DNA of 64,000 bases from Stenotrophomonas maltophilia (GCF_025642255.1 NZ_CP106759.1:1329501-1393500); one strand, 5' to 3'; positions 27,010-36,916 are shown, numbered from the stretch's first letter. Notes: generated from the sequence alone by a model not told the origin. Numbers and translations: made by a program.

Positions 27010-28562
27010 ACGCCACCCGTGCCCACGCAGCACCTGTCGCCGGAGGCAAGGCGGATGCCGCGGCCTGGCTGGCCGTGGCGGCCGGCACCATCGGTTCGTT
27101 CATGGCTACGCTGGACATCTCCATCGTCAACGCCGCGTTGCCCACCATCCAGGGCGAAGTGGGCGCCAGCGGCACCGAAGGCACCTGGATCTCCACAGCC
27201 TTCCTTGTCTCGGAAATCGTGATGATTCCGCTGACCGGCTGGTTCGTGCGCACGCTGGGCCTGCGCACTTTCCTGCTGATCTGCGCCACGCTGTTCACTG
27301 CGTTCTCGGTGATGTGCGGCCTGGCCGATTCGTTGCCGATGATGATCGCCGGACGGGTAGGGCAGGGTTTTGCCGGTGGTGCGCTGATCCCGACCGCGCT
27401 GACCATCGTCGGCACGCGGCTGCCGCCGAAGCAGCAGCCGCTGGGTACGGCGCTGTTCGGCATGACCGTCATCCTGGGCCCGGTGATCGGCCCCTTGCTG
27501 GGCGGCTGGTTGACCGAGAACGTCAGCTGGCACTACGCGTTCTTCATCAACGTGCCGATCTGCGCCGGCCTGGTTGCCCTGCTGCTGCTCGGCCTTCCGC
27601 ATGAAACGTCTGATTGGGGTGGGCTGCTGCGCGCAGACTGGCTGGGCATCGTCGGCATGACCGCCGGCCTGTCCGCGCTTACCGTGGTGCTGGAAGACGG
27701 CCAGCGCGAGCGCTGGTTCGAATCGACGATGATCGTGGTTCTCAGCATCGTCTCGGTGCTGGGCTTCGCGCTGCTCGCGCTTTCGCAGTTCACCAGCAAG
27801 GCGCCGGTCATCCGCCTCAACATCCTGTTCCAGCGCAGTTTCGGCGCAGTGTTCGTGATGGTGATGGCGGTGGGCATGATCCTGTTCGGTGTCATGTACA
27901 TGATCCCGCAGTTCCTGGCGATCATCGCCGGCTACAACACCGAGCAGGCCGGCTATGTGCTGCTGCTGGCCGGCCTGCCGACCATCCTGCTGATGCCGTT
28001 GATGCCGAAGATGCTGGAAACGGTCGACGTACGCATCATGGTGTTCGGCGGCATGCTGTGCTTCGCCGCTGCCTGCTTCGTCAATCTGGGGCTGACTCCG
28101 GACAGCATCGGCCCGCACTTCGTCATAGGCCAGCTGCTGCAGGGCTGTGGGTTGGCGCTGGCGATGATGGCGTTGAACCAGGCGGCCATCACCTCGGTGC
28201 CGCGCGAGTACACCAGCGATGCGTCCGGCCTGTTCAACGCCGCGCGCAATCTCGGCGGCTCGATCGGGCTGGCCATCATTTCCACTTTCCAGGAACGCCG
28301 CACCACCCTGCACATCGATGCGATCGGCAGCAGCGTTACCGCAAACTCGACCATCGCCCAGGACGCGCTGCATGCCTACGGCCAGCAGCTGGGCGACGCC
28401 ACCCAGGCGATGGCCGTGCTGGCGCAGACGGTGCAGATGCAGGCGATGGTGATGGCCTACAACGACCTGTTCTGGATCTTCGGCCTGATCGTGGTGGCCA
28501 CCCTGCCGCTGGTCTTCCTGCTCAAGCCCCTGCCCAAGGGCGTTCCATTGGCGATGCACTGA
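27006..28562 (+). CDS. emrB: EmrB-like DHA2 drug:H+ antiporter
   Basis: 518 residues with 14 predicted helices, the DHA2 family. Motif C-like GMTVILGPVIGPLLGGWL, the opening FMATLDISIVNAALPTI and motif A-like loop after TGWFVRTLGLRTF are visible. With EmrA and the outer-membrane channel it forms a tripartite exporter of hydrophobic toxic compounds. Overlaps emrA by four bases and the next gene by one. In Stenotrophomonas the known emrCAB order is channel first; here the channel is last, so this is a distinct set. Confidence 0.9.
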   Translation: MNATRAHAAPVAGGKADAAAWLAVAAGTIGSFMATLDISIVNAALPTIQGEVGASGTEGTWISTAFLVSEIVMIPLTGWFVRTLGLRTFLLICATLFTAFSVMCGLADSLPMMIAGRVGQGFAGGALIPTALTIVGTRLPPKQQPLGTALFGMTVILGPVIGPLLGGWLTENVSWHYAFFINVPICAGLVALLLLGLPHETSDWGGLLRADWLGIVGMTAGLSALTVVLEDGQRERWFESTMIVVLSIVSVLGFALLALSQFTSKAPVIRLNILFQRSFGAVFVMVMAVGMILFGVMYMIPQFLAIIAGYNTEQAGYVLLLAGLPTILLMPLMPKMLETVDVRIMVFGGMLCFAAACFVNLGLTPDSIGPHFVIGQLLQGCGLALAMMALNQAAITSVPREYTSDASGLFNAARNLGGSIGLAIISTFQERRTTLHIDAIGSSVTANSTIAQDALHAYGQQLGDATQAMAVLAQTVQMQAMVMAYNDLFWIFGLIVVATLPLVFLLKPLPKGVPLAMH

Positions 28563-30103
28563 TGACTTCGACGACCTTGCCCGTTTCCCCCCTTCTGCGC
28601 CGGCTGTGCCCGGCCACCCTGCCGCTGCTGCTGGCGGGCTGCATGGTGGGGCCGGATTACGTGAAACCGGACGTGGCCACGGTCGCTACCGCGCAGGCGC
28701 AGCTCCCACGCGCGGCGCAGGCCGGCGTGCAGCCTGCCAGCCCGCCCAGCCAGTGGTGGCGCGCGCTCAACGATCCGCTGCTGGACCAGCTGGTGGACGA
28801 GGCGCTGCGCAACAGCCCCAACCTGCGCGCCGCCCAGGCCAAGCTGCTGGCCTCGCGCGCGCTGCAGCGCCAGCGGCGCGCCGAGCAGCTGCCCAGCGTG
28901 GGCGCGGCGGCGGGCTACGCCAACATCAAGGCACCGGATTCGCTGGAAAACAGCGTGCGCGGTCTGGGCGAGAACATCGCCGGGGTGGCCGAGGCCAACG
29001 GCCCTCCGCAGGAGGCGGCGCAGCTGCGCCAGCAGTTCGCCGATATCGATCTGGACACCGAGCTGTACGTGGCCGGCTTCGACGCCAGTTGGGAACTGGA
29101 CCTGTTCGGCCGCCGACGCCGCGCGGCCGAGCAGGCCGCCGCCGAAGCCGAGGCCAACGCCGCAGCACTGGCCGATGCGCAGGTGCAGCTTGCCGCGGAA
29201 CTGACCCAGGTCTACCTCGGCTACCGCAGCAGCCGCGAGCGTATCGCCCTGGCCGAGCACAACCTCCGAGCCGCCGATGAAAGCCTGCAGCTGACCCGTC
29301 AGCGTCGCCAACGCGGTGCGGATTCGGACCTGCAGGTGGAGCGCGCGCAGGCCCAGCTGCAACAGCAGCAGGCTGCGCTGCCGCCGCTACAGGCACAGGC
29401 CGACGAAGCCCGAGATGTGCTGGCCCTGATGGTAGGCCGCGAGCCGGGGGCGCTGGATGCACGGTTGGCGGCAGACCAGCCGCTGCCGGTGCTGCCGGCC
29501 AGCGTGCCGGTGGACGATGCGGGCGCGTTGATCCAGCGCCGGCCGGATGTGCGCAAGGCTGAGCGCGAGCTGGCGGCATCCTCGGCGCAGATCGGCCAGG
29601 CGATCTCGGCGTATTTTCCGCAGGTGACCCTGCTGGGCAGCATCGGCGCGGGCGCCACCTCGGTTTCCGACCTGGGGCGGGATTCAGCCGCCACCATCGT
29701 CGCCCCGTTCCTGCGCTGGTCGCTGTTCGACTTCGGCGTGAACAAGGCCCGTGTGGCCCAGGCTCGGGCCGGCAATGAGGCCCGGTTGGCGGCCTACGAG
29801 GGCACGGTGCTGGCTGCACTGCAGGATGCCAACACCGCGTTGGCGCGCTTCGGTGCGGCGCGGCAGCAACTGCAGGCCAGTGTCCGCGCCGAGGCTTCGG
29901 CGGACCGTTCGCTGGCGTTGATGAGCCAGCGTCGACAGGCGGGTGCCACCTCGCAGATCGATCTGCTGGACGTACAGCGCCAGCGGCTGCAGGCGCAGGA
30001 TGCCGCCGCCCAGGCGCGGCTGCAGTTGCTGGTGCGGTATGTGGCGCTGCAGAAGAGCCTGGGGCTGGGCTGGCAGGAGGCGCCGCCGGTGGCTGTTCGC
30101 TGA
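28562..30103 (+). CDS. NodT/OprM-family outer-membrane efflux lipoprotein
   Basis: 513 residues. Lipoprotein signal with lipobox LLLAGC (Cys27) and the mature start MVGPDYVKP typical of the NodT family. Two repeated halves carry the TolC-like hairpins (SSRERIALAEHNLRAADESL, then RRPDVRKAERELAASSAQIG and LDVQRQRLQAQDAAAQARLQ). Forms the trimeric exit duct for the EmrAB-like pump. The ATG shares one base with the emrB stop (TGATG); the much longer open frame upstream is a shadow of emrB. Confidence 0.9.
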   Translation: MTSTTLPVSPLLRRLCPATLPLLLAGCMVGPDYVKPDVATVATAQAQLPRAAQAGVQPASPPSQWWRALNDPLLDQLVDEALRNSPNLRAAQAKLLASRALQRQRRAEQLPSVGAAAGYANIKAPDSLENSVRGLGENIAGVAEANGPPQEAAQLRQQFADIDLDTELYVAGFDASWELDLFGRRRRAAEQAAAEAEANAAALADAQVQLAAELTQVYLGYRSSRERIALAEHNLRAADESLQLTRQRRQRGADSDLQVERAQAQLQQQQAALPPLQAQADEARDVLALMVGREPGALDARLAADQPLPVLPASVPVDDAGALIQRRPDVRKAERELAASSAQIGQAISAYFPQVTLLGSIGAGATSVSDLGRDSAATIVAPFLRWSLFDFGVNKARVAQARAGNEARLAAYEGTVLAALQDANTALARFGAARQQLQASVRAEASADRSLALMSQRRQAGATSQIDLLDVQRQRLQAQDAAAQARLQLLVRYVALQKSLGLGWQEAPPVAVR

Positions 30104-30110
30104 TCCTCTC

Positions 30111-30174
30111 CGCCGGGCATGGCCCGGCGCTACCGGAGCCAGGCCATGCGGGTAGCGCCTGGCCATGCCCGGCG
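30111..30174. repeat. SMAG dimer
   Basis: Units at 30111-30133 (ending GCTAC) and 30152-30174 (starting GTAG) in tail-to-tail order, the reverse arrangement of the 7791 dimer. It lies right after the efflux operon stop and before potG, at the right border of the block that splits pot. Confidence 0.85.
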
Positions 30175-30267
30175 GGCAACGGCCGCTCGCCATACCCCGT
30201 CATACCGTCATCGCCCCCTGGCCGGTAGAATGGCGCCCGCTGTCCACCGCCCGCTCCCGGAGCCCCC

Positions 30268-31404
30268 ATGCCCGTTGAAGCCCAGCCGGAAGCCGCCGCC
30301 GTTGATACGGTGAGTGCGCCCGGCTATCTCTCCATTCGCGACCTGCGCAAGGAATTCGACGGCTTCGTCGCCGTCGACGACGTCAATCTGGATGTGCGCA
30401 AGGGCGAGATCTTTGCCCTGCTGGGCGGCTCCGGCAGCGGCAAATCCACCCTGCTGCGCTGCCTGGGCGGCTTCGAGACACCCACCAAGGGCAGTATCAC
30501 CCTTGATGGGCAGCGTCTGGACGCCTTGCCGCCCTATCAGCGGCCGGTCAACATGATGTTCCAGTCCTACGCCCTGTTCCCGCACATGACGGTCGAGCAG
30601 AACATCGCGTTCGGCCTCAAGCAGGACGGGCTGGGCAAGGATGCGATCGGCAGGCGCGTCGGCGAAATGCTGGAGCTGGTGCAGATGGGCCACCTCGGCA
30701 AGCGCAAGCCGCATCAGCTGTCCGGCGGACAGCAGCAGCGCGTGGCGCTGGCACGCTCGTTGGCCAAGGGCCCCAAGCTGCTGCTGCTGGATGAGCCGAT
30801 GGGTGCACTGGACAAGAAGCTGCGCTCGCAGATGCAGCTGGAACTGGTCAGCATCATCGAATCGTCGGGCGTGACCTGCGTGATGGTCACCCACGACCAG
30901 GAAGAAGCGATGACCATGGCCACCCGCATCGCGGTGATGGATGCGGGCTGGATCCAGCAGGTCGGCAAGCCGGACGAAGTGTACGAGCAGCCGGCCAACC
31001 GGTTCGTCGCCGAGTTCATCGGCTCGGTGAACCTGTTCGACGGCGTGATCGACGAGGACCTGCCGGAGTATGTGACCGTACGATCGCCGCTGTTCCCGGC
31101 GCCGATCTACATCGCCCATGGCATCACTGGATATGAAGGGCAGCCGGTCGCATTCGCGCTGCGCCCGGAAAAGGTGATGATCGGCAAGGACGAGCCGGAA
31201 GGGCACACCAACAAGGCACAGGGTGTGATCGAGGACATCGCCTACTTCGGCAGTCACTCGGTCTACCACGTGCGCCTTCCCAGTGGAGCCAAGGTGCTGG
31301 CCAACTTCGCCAATTCGCAGCGCTGGGCCAGCGATGGCCTGACCTGGGGTGACAGCGTGTGGGTGCACTGGCGCGACAATGACGGCGTGGTGCTGACCTC
31401 ATGA
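30268..31404 (+). CDS. potG: Putrescine importer ATPase
   Basis: 378 residues. Walker A GGSGSGKST from about residue 53, the Q-loop MMFQSYALFPHM, signature LSGGQQQR from 151, Walker B LLLLDEPMGALD and the switch His in VTHDQEE. The C-terminal TOBE-like part (AFALRPEKVMIG) is that of the spermidine/putrescine PotA/PotG ATPases. It powers uptake through PotH and PotI. Its stop overlaps potH by four bases, so potGHI is one operon. Confidence 0.92.
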   Translation: MPVEAQPEAAAVDTVSAPGYLSIRDLRKEFDGFVAVDDVNLDVRKGEIFALLGGSGSGKSTLLRCLGGFETPTKGSITLDGQRLDALPPYQRPVNMMFQSYALFPHMTVEQNIAFGLKQDGLGKDAIGRRVGEMLELVQMGHLGKRKPHQLSGGQQQRVALARSLAKGPKLLLLDEPMGALDKKLRSQMQLELVSIIESSGVTCVMVTHDQEEAMTMATRIAVMDAGWIQQVGKPDEVYEQPANRFVAEFIGSVNLFDGVIDEDLPEYVTVRSPLFPAPIYIAHGITGYEGQPVAFALRPEKVMIGKDEPEGHTNKAQGVIEDIAYFGSHSVYHVRLPSGAKVLANFANSQRWASDGLTWGDSVWVHWRDNDGVVLTS

Positions 31405-32333
31405 GTGTCGCCGGGCTGAAGCGCTGGCTGCCGGGACTGCGCGCCACGGTGATCGGTGTCCCGTATCTGTGGCTGCTGCTGTTCTTCGCAGTGCCCTTCC
31501 TGATCGTGTTGATGATCAGCTTCTCGCACAGCCGTGTCGGCTCGCCGCCGTACACCTGGCTGCTGCAGTACGTGGACGGCGGGTTCTCGCTCAAGCTCAA
31601 CCTCGAGAACTATCTGGCGCTGTTCCGCGATTCGATCTACGCCCAGGCGTTCCTGAGTTCCATCAAGATCGCAGCGATCTCCACCTTCCTGACCCTGCTG
31701 ATCGGCTACCCGATGGCCTATGCCATCGCCCGGCTGTCGCCGGCGGCGCGCAACGTGGCGATGATGCTGGTGGTGTTGCCGTCGTGGACCTCGTTCCTGA
31801 TCCGCGTGTACGCGTGGAAGGCGATCCTGGACCGCAACGGCCTGCTCGACCAGTTCCTGCAGTTCACCGGCCTGCAGACGCTGATGACCGGTATGGGGCT
31901 GCCCAGGCTGCAGCTGATCGATACGCCGACCGCAGCCTATATCGGTATCGTCTACTGCTACCTGCCATTCATGGTGCTGCCGCTGTACGCCAACCTGGTC
32001 AAGCATGACCACCGCCTGCTGGAGGCGGCCTACGATCTCGGTGCGAAGCCGTGGCAGGCCTTCCTGCGCATCACCCTGCCGCTGTCCAGGGCCGGCATCA
32101 TCGCCGGCTGCATGCTGGTGATGATTCCGGCGGTCGGCGAGTTCGTCATCCCTGAGATGCTCGGCGGATCGGAGACGTTGATGGTTGGCCGGCAGCTGTG
32201 GAACGAGTTCTTCAACAACCGCAACTGGCCGGGCGCCTCGGCGATGGCGGTGGCGATGATCCTGCTGCTGCTGGTGCCGATCCTGCTGTTCAACCGTTCC
32301 CAGCAGCGCCTGCTGGAAGGGAAGCAGGCATGA
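31401..32333 (+). CDS. potH: Putrescine importer permease PotH
   Basis: 310 residues with six helices and the permease EAA loop LLEAAYDLGAKPWQAFLRIT that docks on the ATPase. The start VIGVPYLWLLLFFAVPFLIV and the phrase YTWLLQYVDGGFSLKLNLEN follow PotH of Xanthomonas-type systems. Forms the channel with PotI. Overlaps both neighbours by four bases. Confidence 0.92.
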   Translation: MSVAGLKRWLPGLRATVIGVPYLWLLLFFAVPFLIVLMISFSHSRVGSPPYTWLLQYVDGGFSLKLNLENYLALFRDSIYAQAFLSSIKIAAISTFLTLLIGYPMAYAIARLSPAARNVAMMLVVLPSWTSFLIRVYAWKAILDRNGLLDQFLQFTGLQTLMTGMGLPRLQLIDTPTAAYIGIVYCYLPFMVLPLYANLVKHDHRLLEAAYDLGAKPWQAFLRITLPLSRAGIIAGCMLVMIPAVGEFVIPEMLGGSETLMVGRQLWNEFFNNRNWPGASAMAVAMILLLLVPILLFNRSQQRLLEGKQA

Positions 32334-33172
32334 GCCCGCGTACCGCCAAGGGCCTGGGTCTGGGCGTGCTGCTGCTCGGCTTCGCCTTCCTGTACCTGCC
32401 GATCCTGCTGTTGATGTTCTATTCGTTCAACAGTTCGCGGCTGGCGATGGTGTGGGCGGGCTTCTCCACCCGCGCCTACAGCGATCTGTTCGCCGACCGT
32501 GCACTGATGGACGCGATGTGGACCAGCCTGGTGGTGGCGTTCTGGACCGCCTGCACCGCCACGGTGCTCGGTACGCTGGCGGCCATGGTGATGACCCGAT
32601 TCAAGCGTTTCCGCGGCAAGCCGCTGTTCGGCGCGCTGGTCACCGCGCCGCTGGTGATGCCGGACGTGATCCTGGGTTTCTCGCTGATGGCGCTGCTGGC
32701 CTCGATGGGGGCCATTCCGGGCTTCCCGGCGCGTGGACTGGCGACCATCTGGATCGCCCACGTCACCTTCACTCTGTGCTTCGTCACCGTGGTGGTGTCT
32801 TCGCGCCTGCAGGAAATGGATCTGTCGCTGGAAGAAGCGGCGATGGACCTGGGGGCCAGCCGGCTGACCGTGTTCACCCGCATCACGCTGCCGATCATCG
32901 CCCCAGCACTGGTAGCGGGCTGGCTGCTGGCCTTCACGCTGTCGCTGGATGACGTGGTGGTGGCCAGCTTCGTCGCCACGCCGGGCTCGACAACACTGCC
33001 GATGAAGGTCTTCGCTTCGGTCCGCATGGGCATCAGCCCGAAGATCAATGCGCTGGCCACGCTGCTGGTATCGGCGGTGTCGATCGCGGCGGTGATCGGC
33101 TGGTACATCAACGCGCGCGCCGAGAAGCGGCGCCAGCGCGACCTGCAGCTGGCCCGGCAGGACAACGGCTGA
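32330..33172 (+). CDS. potI: Putrescine importer permease PotI
   Basis: 280 residues, six helices, EAA loop SLEEAAMDLGASRLTVFTRI. The segment LSLDDVVVASFVATPGSTTL is diagnostic of PotC/PotI permeases. ATG overlaps the potH stop (ATGA); the longer in-frame start at 32198 lies inside potH and is rejected. A 63-base gap with AAGGAG leads to the succinate-semialdehyde dehydrogenase gene. Confidence 0.92.
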   Translation: MSPRTAKGLGLGVLLLGFAFLYLPILLLMFYSFNSSRLAMVWAGFSTRAYSDLFADRALMDAMWTSLVVAFWTACTATVLGTLAAMVMTRFKRFRGKPLFGALVTAPLVMPDVILGFSLMALLASMGAIPGFPARGLATIWIAHVTFTLCFVTVVVSSRLQEMDLSLEEAAMDLGASRLTVFTRITLPIIAPALVAGWLLAFTLSLDDVVVASFVATPGSTTLPMKVFASVRMGISPKINALATLLVSAVSIAAVIGWYINARAEKRRQRDLQLARQDNG

Positions 33173-33235
33173 TCCGGCAACGCGCGGCTCACGGGCAAGG
33201 GCGCACACTGGGGATCTGCCTGAAGGAGATCCCCC

Positions 33236-34600
33236 ATGACTGTCGAGATCATCGATCCCACCACCGGCCAGGTGACCTACCGCCATGAACTGATGGGCGC
33301 TGCCGACGTCGAGCAGCGCCTGCAGGCCGCTGCCGACGCATTCCCGGGCTGGGCCGCACGTTCGCTGCAGGAGCGGGGTGCCGTCCTGCGAGGGATCGCC
33401 GCGCAGCTGCGCACGCGGCGTGACGAGCTGCAGCAGGCGATGACGCACGAGATGGGCAAGCTGAAGGCCGAGGCATTGGCCGAGGTCGACAAATGCGCGG
33501 CGGCCTGCGAGTACTACGCCGATCACGCCGCCGACTACCTCAAGCCCCAGCTGATCGATACCGAGGCACAGCGCAGCTACGTGCGCTACGAGCCGATCGG
33601 CTGCGTGTTCGCGGTGATGCCATGGAACTTCCCGGTCTGGCAGGTGTTCCGCTTCCTTGCGCCTGCCTTCATGGCCGGCAACGTGGCGCTGCTCAAGCAC
33701 GCCAGCAACGTGCCCCAGTGTGCGGACCTGATCCTGGCGGTGTGCCGCGACGGTGGCCTGCCGGCCGGTGTGTTCGACGTTCTGCACATCGACAACGACC
33801 AGGCAGCCGAGGTGCTGCGCGATGCGCGGGTGAAGGCGGTGACGCTGACCGGCAGCGAACGCGCCGGGCGTTCGATCGCGTCCAATGCGGGCAGCCAGCT
33901 GAAGAAGTCGGTGATGGAGCTGGGGGGCAGTGACGCCTTCGTGGTGCTGGACGATGCCGACCTCGACAAGACCGTGGCGGCCGCAGTGAAGTCACGCTTC
34001 GACAACAGTGGGCAGACCTGTATCGCTGCCAAGCGCTTCATCGTGGTGGAGCGCGTGGCCGATGAATTCACCCGCCGCTTCGTCGAGGCGGCTGGTCAGC
34101 GCCGGTATGGCGACCCCAGCGAGCGCGAGACCACGCTGGCACCGATGGCCCGCGCGGACCTGCGCGACGAGCTGCACAAGCAGGTGCGGGCGAGTGTGGC
34201 CAAGGGGGCGCGGGTGCTGCTGGGCGGCGAGCCGATCGCGGGCACGCATGCCGGCTATCCGGCCACCGTGCTGGACCAGGTCGGGCCGGGCATGCCCGCC
34301 TACGACGAGGAACTGTTTGGGCCGGTGGCTGCGGTGATCCGGGTCAAGGATGAAGAGGAAGCGCTGCGCGTGGCCAACGACACCCGCTTCGGGCTGGGCG
34401 GCAGTGTCTGGACCGGTGACCCGGTGCGTGGCGAGTCCTTCGCCCAGCGCATGGAATGCGGTGCGGCCTTCGTCAATGCCATCGTCAAGAGTGACGCGCG
34501 GCTGCCGTTCGGCGGCAGCAAACAGTCAGGCTTCGGCCGCGAACTGGCGGACCATGGCATCCATGAGTTCATGAACATCAAGACTGTCTACGTGGCCTGA
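33236..34600 (+). CDS. Succinate-semialdehyde dehydrogenase (Sad/YneI-like)
   Basis: 454 residues, shorter than GabD (about 480) and close to the Sad/YneI group. Catalytic Cys262 in NSGQTCIAAKRF and Glu228 in VMELGGSDAF; the cofactor loop is LTGSERAG. It would turn succinate semialdehyde, made by GABA transamination, into succinate, closing the putrescine route. AAGGAG stands seven bases before the ATG. Probably cotranscribed with potGHI. Confidence 0.87.
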   Translation: MTVEIIDPTTGQVTYRHELMGAADVEQRLQAAADAFPGWAARSLQERGAVLRGIAAQLRTRRDELQQAMTHEMGKLKAEALAEVDKCAAACEYYADHAADYLKPQLIDTEAQRSYVRYEPIGCVFAVMPWNFPVWQVFRFLAPAFMAGNVALLKHASNVPQCADLILAVCRDGGLPAGVFDVLHIDNDQAAEVLRDARVKAVTLTGSERAGRSIASNAGSQLKKSVMELGGSDAFVVLDDADLDKTVAAAVKSRFDNSGQTCIAAKRFIVVERVADEFTRRFVEAAGQRRYGDPSERETTLAPMARADLRDELHKQVRASVAKGARVLLGGEPIAGTHAGYPATVLDQVGPGMPAYDEELFGPVAAVIRVKDEEEALRVANDTRFGLGGSVWTGDPVRGESFAQRMECGAAFVNAIVKSDARLPFGGSKQSGFGRELADHGIHEFMNIKTVYVA

Positions 34601-34631
34601 TGATGCATTCCGTGTGCCACGCTAAAGAAGC

Positions 34632-34657
34632 AGCCGAGCCCGAGCCTGGGCTCGGCT
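34632..34657. terminator. Bidirectional terminator-like hairpin
   Basis: Arms AGCCGAGCCC (34632-34641) and GGGCTCGGCT (34648-34657) pair perfectly around six bases. It lies between convergent genes and touches the corA stop at 34658. A shorter related hairpin is at 38433. Confidence 0.65.
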
Positions 34658-35680
34658 CTACAACCACCGCGCGCGCTTGAACAACCGGTACAGGCCCACG
34701 CAGACACCGCCCACGCCGACGATCATCAGCGGGTATGCCCATGGCTGGCTCAACTCCGGCATGTGACTGAAGTTCATGCCGTACCAGCTCGTGATCAGTG
34801 TTGGCGCCGCCAGCAGGGCCGCCCACGCACCCAGCCGCTTTACGGTTTCGCCCTGCGCCAGCGTCACCAGCGAGAGGTTCACGCTCAGTGCGGTACCCAG
34901 CATCTCGCGCAGGGTATCGATCACGTCGCTGATGCGCACCGCATGGTCATGCACGTCGCGCACGTAGAGCTTCACTTCGTCCGGAATCAATTCGCCCTGG
35001 TAGCGGCGCAGCTGCGCCAGCACGTCCTGCAAGGGGGCCACGGCCATCCGCATCTTGTTCAACTCGCGCTTGAGCTCGTACAGGCGCACCACGGTGCTGC
35101 GCTTGTAGCTCTCGGCGAAGATGTCCTTCTCCAGCAGCTCCAGCGTGTCGCGGAAGCGGTTGGTGATCGGCAGGTAGTTGTCGACCACGAAGTCGGTGAC
35201 GGCATACAGGCAATACGACGGACCCATCTTCAGCAGCTGCGGCTCGCGTTCCACCCGGGCACGCACTGGCGCATACGACAGCGAAGCGCCGTGGCGCACG
35301 GTCACCAGGAAACGCGGCCCGAGGAAGGCGTGGGTTTCACCGTACTGGATGCGCTCATCGACCATCTGCGCGGTGGTCATCACCACAAACAGCGAGTTGC
35401 CGTAGGCTTCCACCTTCGGCCGCTGGTGCGCATTGCGCGCGTCCTCGATCGCCAGGTCGTGCAGGCAGAACTCCTCCTGCAGCTTCAGCAGCACGTCTTC
35501 ATTGGGGTCGAACAGGCCGACCCAGACGAAGCCGTTGCCGCTGGCGATGACGTCGCTGATGGCGTCCAGGCTGATGTCATGGCGGACGCCCTGCTCATCG
35601 TAGTGGACGCAGTTGATGACGCAGGCGGGATTGGCCGAAGCAGGTGCGGCAGCGGAGGCGGGCAGTGACATGCCCGCCAT
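34658..35680 (-). CDS. corA: CorA-family divalent-cation transporter
   Basis: 340 residues. A large cytosolic funnel domain (to about 275) with the long helix ELKRELNKMRMAVAPLQDVL ends in two membrane helices; the selectivity motif GMN stands in SWYGMNFSHMPE between them, as in Mg2+/Co2+ channels. Positively charged C terminus KRARWL. First residues MAGMSLPASAAAPAS look dispensable; ATG at the fourth codon is an alternative start. Downstream of the DUF4105 gene by six bases on the same strand, so probably cotranscribed with the corC group. Confidence 0.9.
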   Translation of the reverse strand: MAGMSLPASAAAPASANPACVINCVHYDEQGVRHDISLDAISDVIASGNGFVWVGLFDPNEDVLLKLQEEFCLHDLAIEDARNAHQRPKVEAYGNSLFVVMTTAQMVDERIQYGETHAFLGPRFLVTVRHGASLSYAPVRARVEREPQLLKMGPSYCLYAVTDFVVDNYLPITNRFRDTLELLEKDIFAESYKRSTVVRLYELKRELNKMRMAVAPLQDVLAQLRRYQGELIPDEVKLYVRDVHDHAVRISDVIDTLREMLGTALSVNLSLVTLAQGETVKRLGAWAALLAAPTLITSWYGMNFSHMPELSQPWAYPLMIVGVGGVCVGLYRLFKRARWL

Positions 35681-35686
35681 CGTGCG

Positions 35687-36912
35687 TCAGTGCCGCGTAT
35701 CCGACAAGTGACGATCGCGCCCCAGCACCCAGGCCAGGGCCGCATGGATCGGCAGCAGCAGCACGATCCATTGCACGTTGTACTGCGCCTGCAGGCTCAG
35801 CCAGTGCAGGACCAGCGCTGCCAGGGCCTGCAGTGCCACCAGCCACAGCACGACCGTGAACATGCGGCCCGGCGGGCGACGGCGCAGCAGCCGGACCGCG
35901 CCCGGCAGCAGCAGCACGCACAACGGCGAAAGCAGCAGCAGGTTGCGGTTGGCCCAGGCGGCGTAATGGGTGCTGAAACCCCAGAGGAACACCAGCAGGC
36001 CACCTGCGACGGCACACAGCAGCCACAACGGCAGTCCCAGTCCGGCCAGCAGGCGCGGCCGGTTGCGCAACGCCAGCACGCCGGCAGCGATGGCCAGACC
36101 GCACAGCAGCCACGGCCACCAGCGGCGCGGGAATTCCTTGGGCTCCGGATCGATGCGGTGCGGCAGCAGTTCCTGCTCGGACTGCACCAGCGGACGACCG
36201 TCGCTGTTGCGCGCCTGGCGCAGGGCATCGGCCAGGCGCATCGGCACGAAGGCTTCCTGCCAGCGTGACAGCGGCTGATCGGCGAACGGGCCCAGGCCCA
36301 CGTCGAAGCCCAGCCACATCCACGGCGCGGGCGAGGCCAGGCGGACCGATTCGCTGCGGTAGGTATTGCCGCGCGAGCGTCCGGACAGCTGAGCATGCAG
36401 TCCACCACCCAGCGCCTTGTCCAGCGTGTCGCGCACCATCGTCGCGCAGTTGGCGGTGTAGTAGTCGTAGTGGTAGCGCGCGTTCTCCGGCCTGGCCCGC
36501 TCGGCCAGGTCGGCGGCCAGTGCGCGCGCCTGGTCCGGGCGCAGATCCAGCCACTGCACGCTCGCTCCGCGGCCGGTCTCGTCGTAGTACGACAGGTCCT
36601 GCTGAAGGGGCAGCGCCACCAGGTAATACATCATGTCGCCACGCACGAAACGACCGATGAAGTCATCCTCGGACGGATCGAAGTAGCCGAAATTGTACGA
36701 CGTTGCTTCACCACTGGCCGGATCGAGCACCGCGATGGCGTCATGACCGAAACGCTCGAAGAACACCGTGCCGGGCTGCATCGTCACCACGCCGATGCGC
36801 GGCGCCGGGGTTCCGGCGACTGTAGCCGTCGCCTGCGCGAAGGCGATGGCAGGCACGGCCGTGGCCAGCATGCACAGCGCCAGCCACAGGGTGAGGATCA
36901 GCCCGCGCCGCT

Positions 36913-36916
<4 letters not shown>
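35687..36916 (-). CDS. DUF4105 (Lnb N-terminal-like) membrane protein
   Basis: 409 residues. A signal peptide (about 1-27) precedes a periplasmic DUF4105 domain with His58 in RFGHDAIAV and Cys157 in YYTANCATMVRD, the pair expected at the active site of Lnb-type thiol enzymes. From residue 265 on there are about five membrane helices. Lnb of Gram-positive bacteria moves an acyl chain within lipoproteins; the gammaproteobacterial members are not characterised. Its ATG overlaps the corC stop by four bases, the place held by lnt in E. coli. Confidence 0.75.

Noticed and set aside
26160..28559. 799-residue minus-strand open frame
   Set aside because: Antisense to emrAB, His/Gln-rich composition typical of reverse frames in high-GC genes; no domain.
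24233..30103. Composite transposon carrying the efflux genes
   Set aside because: No transposase and no matching terminal repeats were found at the two edges; only a hairpin and a SMAG dimer.
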